NCBI GenBank assembly: GCA_017347445.1
Contig: AP021856.1
Coordinates: 1,062,613-1,126,612 of the forward strand
Length of the DNA stretch: 64,000 bases
DNA from: Candidatus Brocadia pituitae
GTDB taxonomy: Bacteria; Planctomycetota; Brocadiia; Brocadiales; Brocadiaceae
Direction: 5' to 3'
This document shows, one piece after another, positions 34,092-44,416 of this stretch (the first letter of the stretch is position 1; every line of letters begins with the position of its first letter). Made by a program: the position numbers and the translations under genes. The notes below the pieces were generated by a model, which worked only from the letters and a program-made list of their open reading frames with translations, searched no databases and was not told the origin of the DNA.

Positions 34092-34283
34092 CTATTTTGG
34101 CTTAAACCTGAATTCCTGTTTTAAAGAATTGAGAGATTCAATAATCATTATGCTGCACATAAGGATGATCGTTATTAAGAAGAAGATAAAGGCGTCAATT
34201 TCGCGAAAAGAACCTTTATCCCTTTTTCTTCCAGTACCCAGGAAAAATACAAGGGTATCTATTATGTAGAGAGTTATTCTCAT
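34092..34283 (-). CDS. Possible small membrane protein
   Basis: 63 residues with a likely membrane helix at about 4-15 and a clear one at 33-50 (FIFFLITIILMCSIMII). GGGGGG lies about six bases upstream of the ATG. It sits in a 520-base gap between the HDOD-GGDEF and DCC genes. No family recognised; it may be spurious. Confidence 0.38.
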   Translation of the reverse strand: MRITLYIIDTLVFFLGTGRKRDKGSFREIDAFIFFLITIILMCSIMIIESLNSLKQEFRFKPK

Positions 34284-34515
34284 GGCATACCCCCCTTTCT
34301 TTCATTTGTCGTGTTCCTTAGTAAAAACGATAGTATAAATATCGGCATTTTTTATCATAATATTATGCTCGTAAAATACCAGGTGTTATTCGCGACTGGA
34401 AGCAGATGCTGCGGAATAATTTGGGATACATAACCTTGAGAAAGATAACTGGTGTTGCTTATTCAGGGTATGATATTAGCGCCGAAGGACTGAAATTTAT
34501 TCTGTTTTCGTGATA
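34284..34515. other. Intergenic region, no gene seen
   Basis: A/T-rich spacer of about 230 bases between the small membrane frame and the DCC gene. No gene, tRNA or strong hairpin was found. Confidence 0.4.
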
Positions 34516-34899
34516 TTACTCCTGAATAAGAGGTATTATGGTCTGCGAGATAATGTATCTGTTATTGGAAATCCACCGGTAAGCTGCATACAGACAGGCT
34601 TTACTTCCCGGCAATTGAAATAACAGATGCAACCACCGGTATCCTCGTAACCGGATGAGTATCTCCGGCAATGCTTTATCACTGGCGAGAATCTGTTCAC
34701 GGGAAAGCGCTAATTGAAAGGACTGTATACAGGTCTCATCGCGCATCTCCGGAAATCTGCGTCTTCGTTCGTCTGACCGGCATGGAATAAACTCAAAGAT
34801 GTCTCTTCGGATGGCATGCAACTCAATCCATCTCCTGCATCCACGACACAAGCTGCACGTGTCGTCATAAATGAGCACAACGGTTTCCCGTTTACGCAT
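34516..34899 (-). CDS. DCC-family thiol-disulfide oxidoreductase-like protein
   Basis: 127 residues. The YDDTCSLC motif (residues 11-18) is the DxxCxxC signature that names the family; the later LRGYRWLHLLFQLPGSKACLYAAYRWIS matches its C-terminus. The thioredoxin-like CxxC suggests a redox role, but substrates are unknown. It follows a secreted-protein gene by 13 bases and probably shares its transcript. Confidence 0.85.
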   Translation of the reverse strand: MRKRETVVLIYDDTCSLCRGCRRWIELHAIRRDIFEFIPCRSDERRRRFPEMRDETCIQSFQLALSREQILASDKALPEILIRLRGYRWLHLLFQLPGSKACLYAAYRWISNNRYIISQTIIPLIQE

Positions 34900-34912
34900 A
34901 GGTATGATTCAA

Positions 34913-35425
34913 CTAACGAATTTCAATTTCACATAGTTCAATTCCCGATAAATTGGAAATATCTTTTACCGGTTGACTGCCATCATACCTGCTTTCCAGA
35001 ACAGCATTGCCATTATGGTAAACTGAAACGGGCACGTTATTGATATTCCTTTGGAGGATGAATTTATAATGAAATCGGGTACGGTCGCCGGAATTTCTGG
35101 TAATGACCGATACAACCCTGTTCAGGCCGGGCATCAGTTTGTCCTCTATGGTACAGAATCCCGTTTGCTTTAATTTTGCAGATTTTTGTGTTTCTATAAA
35201 AATCAGGGCAACTTCATCACCCGCCGTCAATTCTGCAAGATAAAACCCCAGGTCTTTACATCCGTCAGGAACGACGACCCGTGTCGGGGTCTTATGAATG
35301 ATTTTTTTTGTATCCCCCCAGGCCTTCGGGTCTTTTAAAAAATAATCCACAATATTGCCCTGCGCAAGGCTTACCGTAGGTAACGAAAAAGGCAAAAATA
35401 TCATGAACAGGTGAATATATTTCAT
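34913..35425 (-). CDS. Secreted protein of unknown function
   Basis: 170 residues from the ATG at 35425, chosen for GGGAG five bases upstream. A signal peptide (MKYIHLFMIFLPFSLPTVSLAQG) is cut near residue 22. The mature part is strand-rich with two or three cysteines and no known motif. It lies between nadD and the DCC gene, with short gaps, on one strand. Confidence 0.65.
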   Translation of the reverse strand: MKYIHLFMIFLPFSLPTVSLAQGNIVDYFLKDPKAWGDTKKIIHKTPTRVVVPDGCKDLGFYLAELTAGDEVALIFIETQKSAKLKQTGFCTIEDKLMPGLNRVVSVITRNSGDRTRFHYKFILQRNINNVPVSVYHNGNAVLESRYDGSQPVKDISNLSGIELCEIEIR

Positions 35426-35466
35426 CTTATCTCCCACAGTGACGCTGTCATTTTCGCATTCTCTTG

Positions 35467-36111
35467 TTACGTCTTTGCATAAATATTATGAGTCCCGATA
35501 TATTCTTCTACACAGCGGGGAACTAAATACCGTATGCCATGTCCACGCTGTAGTCTTCTCCTGATTTCCGTTGATGATATGCCAATATGTGGTATCGTAA
35601 CTTTTAATCGATCAATCTCTGCTTTCTTCTCGTGAGAAAACACCTCAATACCGCGAAGGTTCTCCCTCGGGAAAGGGGGTGGGGAATCATTCCCATTTGT
35701 TATCATAGGGAACCGGTTGACGACAATAAAATGACACATCCGGGAAAGCATATCAATGTCTTTCCATGCGCTTATTTCGCTGATCATATCCGTTCCCATA
35801 ATTAGAAATAAATTATGATTTTTTCCGTAAAGCTCTTGTAAAGCACTTATGGTATCAATGGTATATGATTTCCCAGCCCGTTTTATTTCTAAATCGGACA
35901 CCTCAAAATGTTCATTGTCGCTTATTGCATACTTGACCATCTGATACCGGTGAAAAGCATCAGGCAAGTCTCTTTCATCTTTATGGGGAGATATGCCTGT
36001 TGGAATAAATATAACCTTCGATAAACGCCGCTGTCGATACACTTCTTCCGCAACGATAAGATGCCCGATATGTATTGGGTTAAACGATCCGCCATAGACG
36101 CCAATATCCAT
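35467..36111 (-). CDS. nadD: Nicotinate-nucleotide adenylyltransferase
   Basis: 214 residues. The adenylyltransferase motif [12 protein letters not shown] is at residues 6-17 and the C-terminal [10 protein letters not shown] near 176. It joins ATP and nicotinate mononucleotide to form deamido-NAD. The segment [13 protein letters not shown] binds substrate. It is first in a group with the secreted and DCC genes. Confidence 0.93.
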   Translation of the reverse strand: MDIGVYGGSFNPIHIGHLIVAEEVYRQRRLSKVIFIPTGISPHKDERDLPDAFHRYQMVKYAISDNEHFEVSDLEIKRAGKSYTIDTISALQELYGKNHNLFLIMGTDMISEISAWKDIDMLSRMCHFIVVNRFPMITNGNDSPPPFPRENLRGIEVFSHEKKAEIDRLKVTIPHIGISSTEIRRRLQRGHGIRYLVPRCVEEYIGTHNIYAKT

Positions 36112-36299
36112 ATTAATCCCAGGTTATTCAACCACCTCAAGACAAAATAAAGAGTACCATGTTCATTTGCATTATATAATCGAATGTGGATAAGTCAATA
36201 AAAATGGGCTGTTTTTCATTGACTCACGATAAAACGTGTGCTAGCATTTGAATCTTTGGACGGCGATCTTAAGCATTCTCTACAAAGGAAAGATGTTAT

Positions 36300-37496
36300 A
36301 TGAAAATTGCATACTTTGACTGCTTCTCGGGTATCAGCGGAGATATGACTCTTGGGGCGTTTGTTGACGCCGGCCTTGATTTTGCCGTGTTACAAGAGCA
36401 ACTTACACGACTCCGCCTCCATGGTTACACACTATCAGCAGAAAAGGTAAAACGAGCCGGAATCAGCGGCACCAGGGTTCATGTACTCATCTCTTCTACG
36501 GATACTAGCAAACATCACCATGACCATCACCCCCATACACATTTAAGGTTTTCTGATATTCAGGCTATCATAGAAAAAAGCACGCTCCATCATGGCGTAA
36601 AAGACGACAGCATCAGGATTTTTCAAAGACTTGCAATGGTTGAAGCGAAAGTCCATAATACTACGATGGAAGAGGTCCATTTTCACGAAGTTGGTGCAAT
36701 TGACTCAATCATTGATATTGTCGGTTCCGTGATTGCAATTAAGCATTTGGAAATCGAAAAGATATATTTTTCTCCTGTCCCTACGGGATATGGATACACG
36801 ACATGCGAGCATGGTTCATTCCCAATCCCTCCTCCTGCAACAGCAGAACTTTTGAAGAACCAGGTAGTAAAATCTGTCGATGTTGCAAAGGAATTAACCA
36901 CACCAACGGGCGCTGCCATAATAACGACACTCGGGGAGGGTTTACGCACAAATCCGGAGATGAAAGTCATGCAGATTGGTTATGGGGCGGGAAGTAATGA
37001 TAATCTAAACATCCCTAATTTATTACGTATCTTTATTGGCGAAACAACGCACCAGGGAACTGACGAAATGTGGATCGTTGAAACCAATATCGACAATATG
37101 ACGGGAGAGGTATTGGGCTACGTTATGGACAAATTATTTGAGGCAGGTGCAGCGGACGCCTATTTTACCCCGATCCAGATGAAAAAAGGCCGGCCGGGAA
37201 CGATCGTCAGCGCCATTGTTTCTGAAATCCATCTCCCTTCCGTTGAATCAGTTTTATTCAATGAAACGATGACATTCGGTATCAGGAAATACAAAGTGCT
37301 TCGCACAATACTTGCCCGTGAATTGAAAGAGTTTGATAGCGCCCTGGGGAAGATTAAAGTAAAGATCGGAAAATGTAACGATGATCTGAAAACTATTTCT
37401 CCTGAATATGAAGATTGCAGGCGCATTGCTGAAGAAAAGGGCATCCCTCTCAGACAAGTTTATAGCGTCATTGCAAAAGAATTAGAACGCATATGA
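36300..37496 (+). CDS. larC: Nickel insertion protein LarC (single frame)
   Basis: 398 residues. The N-terminus FDCFSGISGDMTLGAFVDAG and the His-rich stretch near 75-84 (KHHHDHHPHTH) are typical of LarC, which inserts nickel into the pincer cofactor of lactate racemase-like enzymes. In some lactobacilli the gene is split and needs a programmed frameshift; here both parts are in one uninterrupted frame. No larB, larE or larA is adjacent. Confidence 0.9.
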   Translation: MKIAYFDCFSGISGDMTLGAFVDAGLDFAVLQEQLTRLRLHGYTLSAEKVKRAGISGTRVHVLISSTDTSKHHHDHHPHTHLRFSDIQAIIEKSTLHHGVKDDSIRIFQRLAMVEAKVHNTTMEEVHFHEVGAIDSIIDIVGSVIAIKHLEIEKIYFSPVPTGYGYTTCEHGSFPIPPPATAELLKNQVVKSVDVAKELTTPTGAAIITTLGEGLRTNPEMKVMQIGYGAGSNDNLNIPNLLRIFIGETTHQGTDEMWIVETNIDNMTGEVLGYVMDKLFEAGAADAYFTPIQMKKGRPGTIVSAIVSEIHLPSVESVLFNETMTFGIRKYKVLRTILARELKEFDSALGKIKVKIGKCNDDLKTISPEYEDCRRIAEEKGIPLRQVYSVIAKELERI

Positions 37497-37581
37497 ATTT
37501 TTCTTAAAAATCCCCCCTTTTAAGCCGTTCCGAACATACCTCAGATTTTGCATCAGACACCGCCATAAAGCAAAAGATTGT

Positions 37582-39453
37582 ATGAAAAGCATAAGAAATG
37601 TAGCCCTCTTTTACCCAATTATAATCCTTGTAGCGATAACACAACTTGTTTATTTGAATTCCTTATCAAATAACTTTACCTATGATGATGAGTTCACCAT
37701 CGTCAATAATTATTTCATAAAAACGTGGACCACGGTATCATCACTCTTCAGCAAGGAATATTTTACCTTGTCAGGCGAATTGAGTTACCGGCCGGTTGTT
37801 ACCTTATCCTATTTCATCGATTACGCCCTATGGGGACTGAACCCTTTGGGGTATCATTTCACCAATTCACTGCTCCATACCTTCAATACCGTTACCCTTT
37901 TTTTTCTGTCGCGACGGTTTTTTAAACAGACGGCCATTGCCTTTCTCACAGCACTTTTGTTTGCCTGTCATCCTGTTCTCTCGGAAGCAGTAAATGCCGT
38001 TAGTTATCGGGAAGACCTGCTTGGAACTGCCTTTATGACAGCGGCTTTTCTCCTGTACCTCAAAGGAGAGAAAAAGAAGATGCCGTTCTCCGTATGGTAT
38101 TTCTGTTCCGTCATGTGCTACCTTTTCGGCGTATTTTCTAAAGAGATAACGATTACCCTGCCTCTCCTTATCTTTTTTTACGATATTCTCATTGCAAAAA
38201 GAACGAATTTATCCGATAAGCTTATTCCTTATTCAGGATATTTGTGCATAACTATTTTTTATCTTGCAATACGATTTGTAATCCTTCATAACCCTGTAGA
38301 ATCCCATGTTTCATACCCAGGCGATAGCATCTTGGTAAACTTTCTCACCATGTCCAAGGTGCTCGCTTCGTATGTTAAACTCCTCTTTTTCCCTTTTAAT
38401 CTGTGCGCAGATTATGTCATGCCCCTGTCATATTCTCCCAAAGACATCTCCTTTGTCTTGTCATTTCTTTTACTTTCCTCCGTTGTCGTTATTGTTATCA
38501 GATTGTTTTCGCACTCGAAAACAGCATTTTTCTCGTTCTTGTGGTTTTTTATCAGTCTGTTACCGGCACTCAATATTGTACCCATAGAAAACATTATGGC
38601 CGAGCGATACCTCTATCTGCCCACCCTCGGTTGGTGCATGTTCGCCGGAAACCTTTACGTATTTTCAAGGCATTCCGGATTTTGTGAAAAATCTTTTATG
38701 AGACGGCATCGCAGCAACCAGGACTACAGGAACATGGGGGGATCTTTTTTATGGAATACAGTAGTTATTACCATAGCGGCTCTTGTAGTGACCATTTTTT
38801 CAATCACGTTAGTGAGTAGAAGCCATGTATGGGCTAATCAAATAGTCCTGTGGACAAGTACCACAAAGGTATCCCCGGCGAGTTTCAAAGCCCATAATAA
38901 CTTGGGAAACCTGCACCGGGAAGCCGGGAGGTATGATGAGGCAATCGTTGAGTTAAAACGCGCAATACAACTGTACGACAAGTATGTCGATGCACATAAC
39001 AATCTTGGGGTGACTTACAGGAAAAAGGGCATGCTGAATGATGCCCTTCAGGAATATCAAAGGGCATTGCAGTTAAATCCGCGTTACCCCTATGCCCACA
39101 ATAACCTGGGTGTCTTGTATGCAAGGTCAGGTCGTGTAGATTTGGCTATCGATGCATTCAGGAATGCTATTGAAATTAAGCCCGATTATGCTGATGCCCA
39201 CAACAACCTGGGGGCAGCCTATATCAAACAAGGGTTTTATGAAAAGGCGATAGATGAGTGTCTGGAGGCCATCAGATTTAATCATCACTATAAGGACGCA
39301 TATTATAACTTGAGCGTTGCTTATTTTAGCAGTAAACAATTCGACAAGGCGCTCGATTCATCGAAACGAGTTTTATCCATGGAATCAAATCACCCTGGTG
39401 CCCGTGAAATAATCAGCTTAATCCTTGCGCAAGAAGGGTCGGCAGAAAAGTGA
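37582..39453 (+). CDS. Multi-span membrane protein with C-terminal TPRs (TMTC-like)
   Basis: 623 residues. About ten membrane helices lie between residues 8 and 420, with the sequence IPIENIMAERYLYLPTLGW before the last ones, a hallmark of DUF1736/TMTC-type proteins. Five TPR units follow from about 433 to 615 (NNLGNLHREAGRYDEAIVEL and so on). Eukaryotic TMTCs are O-mannosyltransferases; bacterial relatives are thought to be glycosyltransferases, but this one's donor and target are unknown. Confidence 0.82.
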   Translation: MKSIRNVALFYPIIILVAITQLVYLNSLSNNFTYDDEFTIVNNYFIKTWTTVSSLFSKEYFTLSGELSYRPVVTLSYFIDYALWGLNPLGYHFTNSLLHTFNTVTLFFLSRRFFKQTAIAFLTALLFACHPVLSEAVNAVSYREDLLGTAFMTAAFLLYLKGEKKKMPFSVWYFCSVMCYLFGVFSKEITITLPLLIFFYDILIAKRTNLSDKLIPYSGYLCITIFYLAIRFVILHNPVESHVSYPGDSILVNFLTMSKVLASYVKLLFFPFNLCADYVMPLSYSPKDISFVLSFLLLSSVVVIVIRLFSHSKTAFFSFLWFFISLLPALNIVPIENIMAERYLYLPTLGWCMFAGNLYVFSRHSGFCEKSFMRRHRSNQDYRNMGGSFLWNTVVITIAALVVTIFSITLVSRSHVWANQIVLWTSTTKVSPASFKAHNNLGNLHREAGRYDEAIVELKRAIQLYDKYVDAHNNLGVTYRKKGMLNDALQEYQRALQLNPRYPYAHNNLGVLYARSGRVDLAIDAFRNAIEIKPDYADAHNNLGAAYIKQGFYEKAIDECLEAIRFNHHYKDAYYNLSVAYFSSKQFDKALDSSKRVLSMESNHPGAREIISLILAQEGSAEK

Positions 39454-39886
39454 TCCAATTTACTGGTAAGGTTGAATGCCTCCGTACGAGTACACTTACA
39501 TAAGCTGGGATTTGATACGATATACTGCCTATAGGGGCGGGCTTCTTATCAGTAAATGGTATGAATCTAATGGGTTATATAAATTTCCTTGAACGGCTTG
39601 AAAATACTGATAAAATCAAACAAAAAGGGTGGCTCAACACCATATACGTTACCTTAAGAAAGAACTATAGCATTTTAGAGCAAAATAGCGAATGCAGAAC
39701 AAAGAATATTGAATTTCGAAGGAGAAAACCCCCATAATTCGATATTTTCTGTTTGATAGTTTAGAAACCTTCCTTTTTTCGGCAATTTTTTATAACCCCC
39801 TTTATCCCTGAGGTAGGCCAAACCGTCCCGGTTGACATTATCATGGCAAGCGGGGATGTTTGCCCTGCCGATAAGGGGAGATTGAG
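39454..39886. other. Intergenic region with dispersed repeat
   Basis: About 430 bases. A 100-base repeat copy lies at 39658-39757 (see that entry). Nothing else is gene-like. Confidence 0.5.
39658..39757 (+). repeat. Dispersed 100-base repeat, copy A
   Basis: Matches 61644-61745 at roughly three quarters of positions, including GAATATTGAATTTCGAA and CATAGCATTTTAG-like cores. Rich in TCGAA and GATAT words. No coding sense seen. Confidence 0.7.
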
Positions 39887-41764
39887 TTGCGGGTTTGTTG
39901 TGTCATGAAATTAGACAATAAGCTGAAAAATCTTCCAACTTCGCCAGGTGTCTACCTTATGAAGAATGCTAGGCATAAGGTGATCTACGTTGGCAAGGCC
40001 AAGAATCTCAGGCATCGGGTAAGAAGCTATTTCCAGAGGGAAAGGGGTGACCGGGCCTATACGGAATATCTGGTTCGCCATGTTGTCGATATTGATTTCG
40101 TGCTTACGGAAACCGAAAAAGAGGCGCTCATCCTTGAAAATAACCTCATCAAGCAATTTAAACCGCGGTTTAATATTAACCTGCGCGACGATAAGACCTT
40201 CATAAGCATAAAACTGGAAGTCAATACGAAATTCCCCTATCCAAAAGTGGTAAGACAGATTGCAGACGATGGCGCAAGGTATTTTGGTCCATACGCCTCA
40301 GCCAGGGCTGTGAGAGAGACATTGAGATACATTAACGACATTATTCCTATTCGTAAATGTCCCGATACGGTATTCAAAAACAGGGTAAAGCCGTGCCTGT
40401 ATTATCAAATCCATAAATGTCTGGGTCCCTGTTGCGATCTTGTAGATGAAGTTACCTATCAGGGGCTGATAGATCAGGTAATCCTCATTCTTAAAGGCAA
40501 GCAGGAAGACCTTGTCTGGGTGTTGAAAGAACAGATGTATGAAGAGTCAAAAGCGCTGAGATATGAAAAGGCGGCAAAGATTCGCGATCGTATCCGGGCT
40601 ATTGAAGAAACAGTGGAAAAGCAGAAAATCCATTCCATGACCTTTGTTGATCGCGATGTTTTTGGCTATTACCTGGCGGGCAACGAGGTGTGGATTGAGG
40701 TCATGTTTATCCGGTCCGGGAATATGGAAGATGTTGCTTCGTATCATTTTCCCACAAACTATAACATCATTGAGGAGGTGTTCCGGTCATTCCTGAACCA
40801 ATTTTACAGCCAGACGAGATTTATTCCTGCGGAGGTAATTATCCCTGTGGAATCTGCAGATTCACGCTTGCTTGAAGAATGGCTTGCTGACAAGAAGGGG
40901 AAAAAGGTGGTGGTTATAAATCCGAAACGGGGAGACAAGGTGCGGCTGGTTGAAATGGCACAAAAGAATGCTGAGAATGCCTACCGTGTGTCTCAAACTC
41001 ATGAAGGAGATTTGACAAGGACTTTGATGACACTGAAAGAGACTCTCAAGCTTAAGCATATACCGGAACGTATCGAATGTTTTGATATCTCAAATATCTT
41101 TGGCAAGCATGCGGTGGGATCCATGATAACGTTTGAACAGGGAAAACCCAATAAATCCAGGTATAAAAGATTCAGAATTAAGACGGTAGGACAAATCGAT
41201 GATTATGCGATGATGCATGAAGTGTTATCCCGCAGATATATACGGGCAGTGGAAGAAGGTGATTTGCCAAACCTGGTTATGGTAGACGGCGGAAAGGGCC
41301 AGATGGGAGTCGCTTTAAAAGTATTTGACGAGTTGGCCATCAGTAATGTTGACTTGATTGCATTAGCCAAAGGTAAAAAGGAAAGCCCTGCATTGGATGG
41401 AAAGGGGGAGGAACAGATCTTTGTTCCCTGGATGTCAAATCCTGTTGTGCTGGCTTCATCTTCGCCGGAACTCTTGTTGCTTGATAAGATACGGGACGAG
41501 GCCCACCGGTTTGCGGTTGCTTATCATAGAAAGCTCCGTCGCAGGGAGTATTATGCGTCACCTCTTGATGAAATTCCTGGGATTGGACTTGCGCGCAAAA
41601 AGAGACTTATCAAATGTTTCGGCAGTATTGAAGGTATACGAAATGCCACCATCGGACAATTGACCGAAATTGGTAAATTGCCGGTAAAGTACGCAACGGA
41701 GATATTTCATTCCCTCCATAAGGCAGAGGCGCCAGTTGCTGAGACGGCAAACCAATGCGAATGA
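39887..41764 (+). CDS. uvrC: UvrABC excinuclease subunit C
   Basis: 625 residues. A GIY-YIG nuclease domain (GVYLMKN, then VIYVGKAKNLRHRV) at about 19-45 makes the 3' incision. The UVR motif lies near 205-240, the RNase H-like 5'-incision domain at 395-545 (IECFDISNIFG and VMVDGGKGQ) and helix-hairpin-helix repeats at the end (EIPGIGLARKKRL). The TTG start at 39887 has GGGGAG six bases upstream; an ATG six codons in is the alternative. Confidence 0.95.
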   Translation: MRVCCVMKLDNKLKNLPTSPGVYLMKNARHKVIYVGKAKNLRHRVRSYFQRERGDRAYTEYLVRHVVDIDFVLTETEKEALILENNLIKQFKPRFNINLRDDKTFISIKLEVNTKFPYPKVVRQIADDGARYFGPYASARAVRETLRYINDIIPIRKCPDTVFKNRVKPCLYYQIHKCLGPCCDLVDEVTYQGLIDQVILILKGKQEDLVWVLKEQMYEESKALRYEKAAKIRDRIRAIEETVEKQKIHSMTFVDRDVFGYYLAGNEVWIEVMFIRSGNMEDVASYHFPTNYNIIEEVFRSFLNQFYSQTRFIPAEVIIPVESADSRLLEEWLADKKGKKVVVINPKRGDKVRLVEMAQKNAENAYRVSQTHEGDLTRTLMTLKETLKLKHIPERIECFDISNIFGKHAVGSMITFEQGKPNKSRYKRFRIKTVGQIDDYAMMHEVLSRRYIRAVEEGDLPNLVMVDGGKGQMGVALKVFDELAISNVDLIALAKGKKESPALDGKGEEQIFVPWMSNPVVLASSSPELLLLDKIRDEAHRFAVAYHRKLRRREYYASPLDEIPGIGLARKKRLIKCFGSIEGIRNATIGQLTEIGKLPVKYATEIFHSLHKAEAPVAETANQCE

Positions 41765-41813
41765 AAATGTGCATGCGGCAGGCATGTATGGTTGAAAAAA
41801 CAGGAGGAATGGT

Positions 41814-43061
41814 ATGACAACCGCAGAGATTATAACCATTGGAACTGAAATTATGACGGGGCAGATTGTCGATTGCAATGCCCGGCACATTGCAAACATA
41901 TTAACCGAAAAGGGAATTCGGGTGCTATTTCAGACATCGATCGGTGATGATGAGGAAGTAGTAAAATCTGCCCTGAGAGTTGCAAATGATCGGGTGAGGC
42001 TGATTATTACAACGGGCGGGCTGGGTGCTACCGCAAATGACATAACCAGGGACGCGGTATCGGATTGTTTTTGCATCCCCCTGATACCTGATAAGAAATC
42101 ACGGATGCGTCTTCAAAAATATTTTATGAACCGGCACACGAACAGGAGGAATGAATACCGGCGACAGTGCCTTATTCCCGAAGGTTCGGTTGTGCTTTAT
42201 AATGACTATGGGACGGCGACGGGTTTTGCCGTTCGTCATGAGGGAAAAGAAATTGTCTGTTTGCCCGGAGTTCCCCGAGAAATGCAATTGATGTTGCACA
42301 AGTATTTGGAACGGTATATACAACAACGCAAGGCGGGAAAGAGATGCTCGGTTACAAGAAATTTGCATACCTTCGGTGTTTCTGAGCGAACTGTCGAAGA
42401 TACGGTCAAAGATTGTTGGGCAAATACAGGACAACAGAAGGCAATAACATTGGTGCACGACGGCATGGTAACGATACAGACCCAGGCAACTGCTTCAGAA
42501 AGGAAAAAAGCGGTAGAGCTATTGGATAAGATGGAGCGGGTGCTTCGAAAGGAGTTTGGCCACGCAGTGTTTGGAGCAGGTGAGGAAACGCTTGAATACG
42601 CCGTTTTTACGCTTCTGAAGGAAAAGAATGCCACGATTGCCGTTGCAGAATCGTGTACCGGCGGATTAGTTTCGGATAAACTCACCAATATCCCGGGTAT
42701 CTCCCGGTTTTTTTTGCAGGGTGTCGTTGCCTATAGCAATAAGGCAAAAGAAGATGCACTTGGTGTTCCGGGAAAGCTTGTCATGAAGCATGGCGCGGTA
42801 AGTTCACCGGTGGCGAAAGCGATGGCTGAAGGAATAAAAAAAAGGGCTGCTGCAGATATAGGTGTTGGTATCACAGGAATTGCCGGTCCTGCCGGTGCGA
42901 CACCGGGGAAACCGGTCGGTTTGGTCTACATTGCGGTAGCGGAAAACGGTCTCGTCCGCGTGAAGAAATGCCGGTTTCGTGGTTCGAGGATAGATGTTAA
43001 AAATTTTTCAGCAAATACCGCGTTAAATATGATACGTCTTGCATTACTTGGTGATAGGTAA
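41814..43061 (+). CDS. cinA: CinA family protein (damage-inducible, PncC domain)
   Basis: 415 residues. The N-terminal MoCF-like domain (TIGTEIMTGQIVDCNA, then TTGGLGATANDITRDA) carries ADP-ribose pyrophosphatase activity in relatives. The C-terminal domain (VAESCTGGLVSDKLT, then GVVAYSNKAKEDALGV) is nicotinamide-nucleotide amidase. CAGGAGGA stands just before the ATG, 50 bases after uvrC, so the two form an operon. Confidence 0.93.
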   Translation: MTTAEIITIGTEIMTGQIVDCNARHIANILTEKGIRVLFQTSIGDDEEVVKSALRVANDRVRLIITTGGLGATANDITRDAVSDCFCIPLIPDKKSRMRLQKYFMNRHTNRRNEYRRQCLIPEGSVVLYNDYGTATGFAVRHEGKEIVCLPGVPREMQLMLHKYLERYIQQRKAGKRCSVTRNLHTFGVSERTVEDTVKDCWANTGQQKAITLVHDGMVTIQTQATASERKKAVELLDKMERVLRKEFGHAVFGAGEETLEYAVFTLLKEKNATIAVAESCTGGLVSDKLTNIPGISRFFLQGVVAYSNKAKEDALGVPGKLVMKHGAVSSPVAKAMAEGIKKRAAADIGVGITGIAGPAGATPGKPVGLVYIAVAENGLVRVKKCRFRGSRIDVKNFSANTALNMIRLALLGDR

Positions 43062-43105
43062 ACGCTGGAAGCTGGAAATAGAAAGCCCTTTTACGGAACC
43101 ATTTC

Positions 43106-44371
43106 TTAAAACCGGTACGTGAAATTCATGGCAATGATATGCGTGATGAGATCGTAGTGGCCGTCTATGGGAGTGCCAAAGGCGTCTCCCGCGTTATTGT
43201 TTACCTCTCTGTTTTCATAAAACACGATACCGTAAGCAAAGTCTATCCATTGGTTCAAATTTTTACCCCATCCGTATCCAAATCCCGTATGTAATGAATG
43301 GCGGCTGCTTTGCGGGATAGAGGGCTCAAAGGTTTCAGCCGGAACGGGTGATTCATGAAATGCATAACCGCCTCGCACTTTGAGCGTCTCATGTACACGA
43401 TATTCCCCGCCCAGGGCAAAGCCCCACGTATTGTGCCAGTTTCTGACATCCTCTAATTCAGAGCCAAGCAGAGGGTTTGGTGGTTCTAGGCCAATTTCAA
43501 GGACGTCAAATCTCGACCAGTTCGTCCACTGGGCATCTGCTTCTATACTCCAGGTCTGCCCATGCCGGTATGCATAACCAAAAGAGACCATTTCGGGTAG
43601 TGTGGCAGTGGTACTGGCGTCTGACCTGAAGCGGTCAGACCCGGTTATGGCTTCTGGCAGGCCGCTGAGTTTTAGCTCACCATCAAGGTCTAAGTCTGCC
43701 TTACTTCTGAAAGAAATCCCAATACTATGCTGCGGAGTAAGAGTGCAGAGTATTCCCGCATTGTATCCAAAGCCGTCGCCATCCATTTCAAGCTTGCGGA
43801 ACCCCTCCGGGGTTCCTGAAACGAAAGAAGGAATGCGCCCTTCCTGAGTAGAATCGGCATAATAATAGTTGAGCCCAGTGCCGATTGAGAGAAAAGGAAG
43901 CGGTTTAAAGGTTATGGTTGGGTTAATGTTAATGATGCTTAAATCAAAGTCAGTTATGACAAACCGTGAAAACCCATTTTCGTCCCACTTTCCCTTAAGC
44001 CCGTAAGGGGCTGTTAACCCTATGCCGGCAGCTAATTTGTTTTCGATGATCGGGCTGGCAAAATAGGAATGCGGTATCATGTTTATGCCGGTATCCATAT
44101 CTTCAGAGATACCATTGCCGTGATATTCCACTGAAGGGAGCACAAAGCTCATGCCCGTGGAGATCTGCGGTCTTGTGAGTTGCGTCAGACCAGCCGGATT
44201 GAATGCAATTGCAGATGCGTCGTCTGCACGTGCTACAAAGGCATTTCCCTGGGCAAGGGGCGAAGCGCTAAAAACGGGGTTATGGAAACCTGAAGCGATT
44301 TGTGCAACGGCGTCTGTTTCTTTCAGGTAACTGAGAAGAATGAAAAAACAAATTGCAGCAAATCGTTTCAT
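43106..44371 (-). CDS. FadL/OmpP1-type outer membrane transport protein
   Basis: 421 residues from the ATG at 44371, which has GGAGG nine bases upstream; a frame extending 13 codons upstream is not supported. A signal peptide is followed by NPVFSASPLAQGNAFVARADDASAIAFNPAGLTQL, the FadL N-terminal hatch with the NPAG motif. The rest has strand periodicity ending MNFTYRF, an aromatic last residue as expected of beta-barrels. It likely imports hydrophobic molecules. Six bases separate the raw frame from the HD-GYP gene upstream on the same strand, so they are probably co-transcribed. Confidence 0.88.
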   Translation of the reverse strand: MKRFAAICFFILLSYLKETDAVAQIASGFHNPVFSASPLAQGNAFVARADDASAIAFNPAGLTQLTRPQISTGMSFVLPSVEYHGNGISEDMDTGINMIPHSYFASPIIENKLAAGIGLTAPYGLKGKWDENGFSRFVITDFDLSIININPTITFKPLPFLSIGTGLNYYYADSTQEGRIPSFVSGTPEGFRKLEMDGDGFGYNAGILCTLTPQHSIGISFRSKADLDLDGELKLSGLPEAITGSDRFRSDASTTATLPEMVSFGYAYRHGQTWSIEADAQWTNWSRFDVLEIGLEPPNPLLGSELEDVRNWHNTWGFALGGEYRVHETLKVRGGYAFHESPVPAETFEPSIPQSSRHSLHTGFGYGWGKNLNQWIDFAYGIVFYENREVNNNAGDAFGTPIDGHYDLITHIIAMNFTYRF

Positions 44372-44416
44372 GACAAATATCCTCCGGTCAGGATAGTGCT
44401 TGGGTAACATGAAGTG

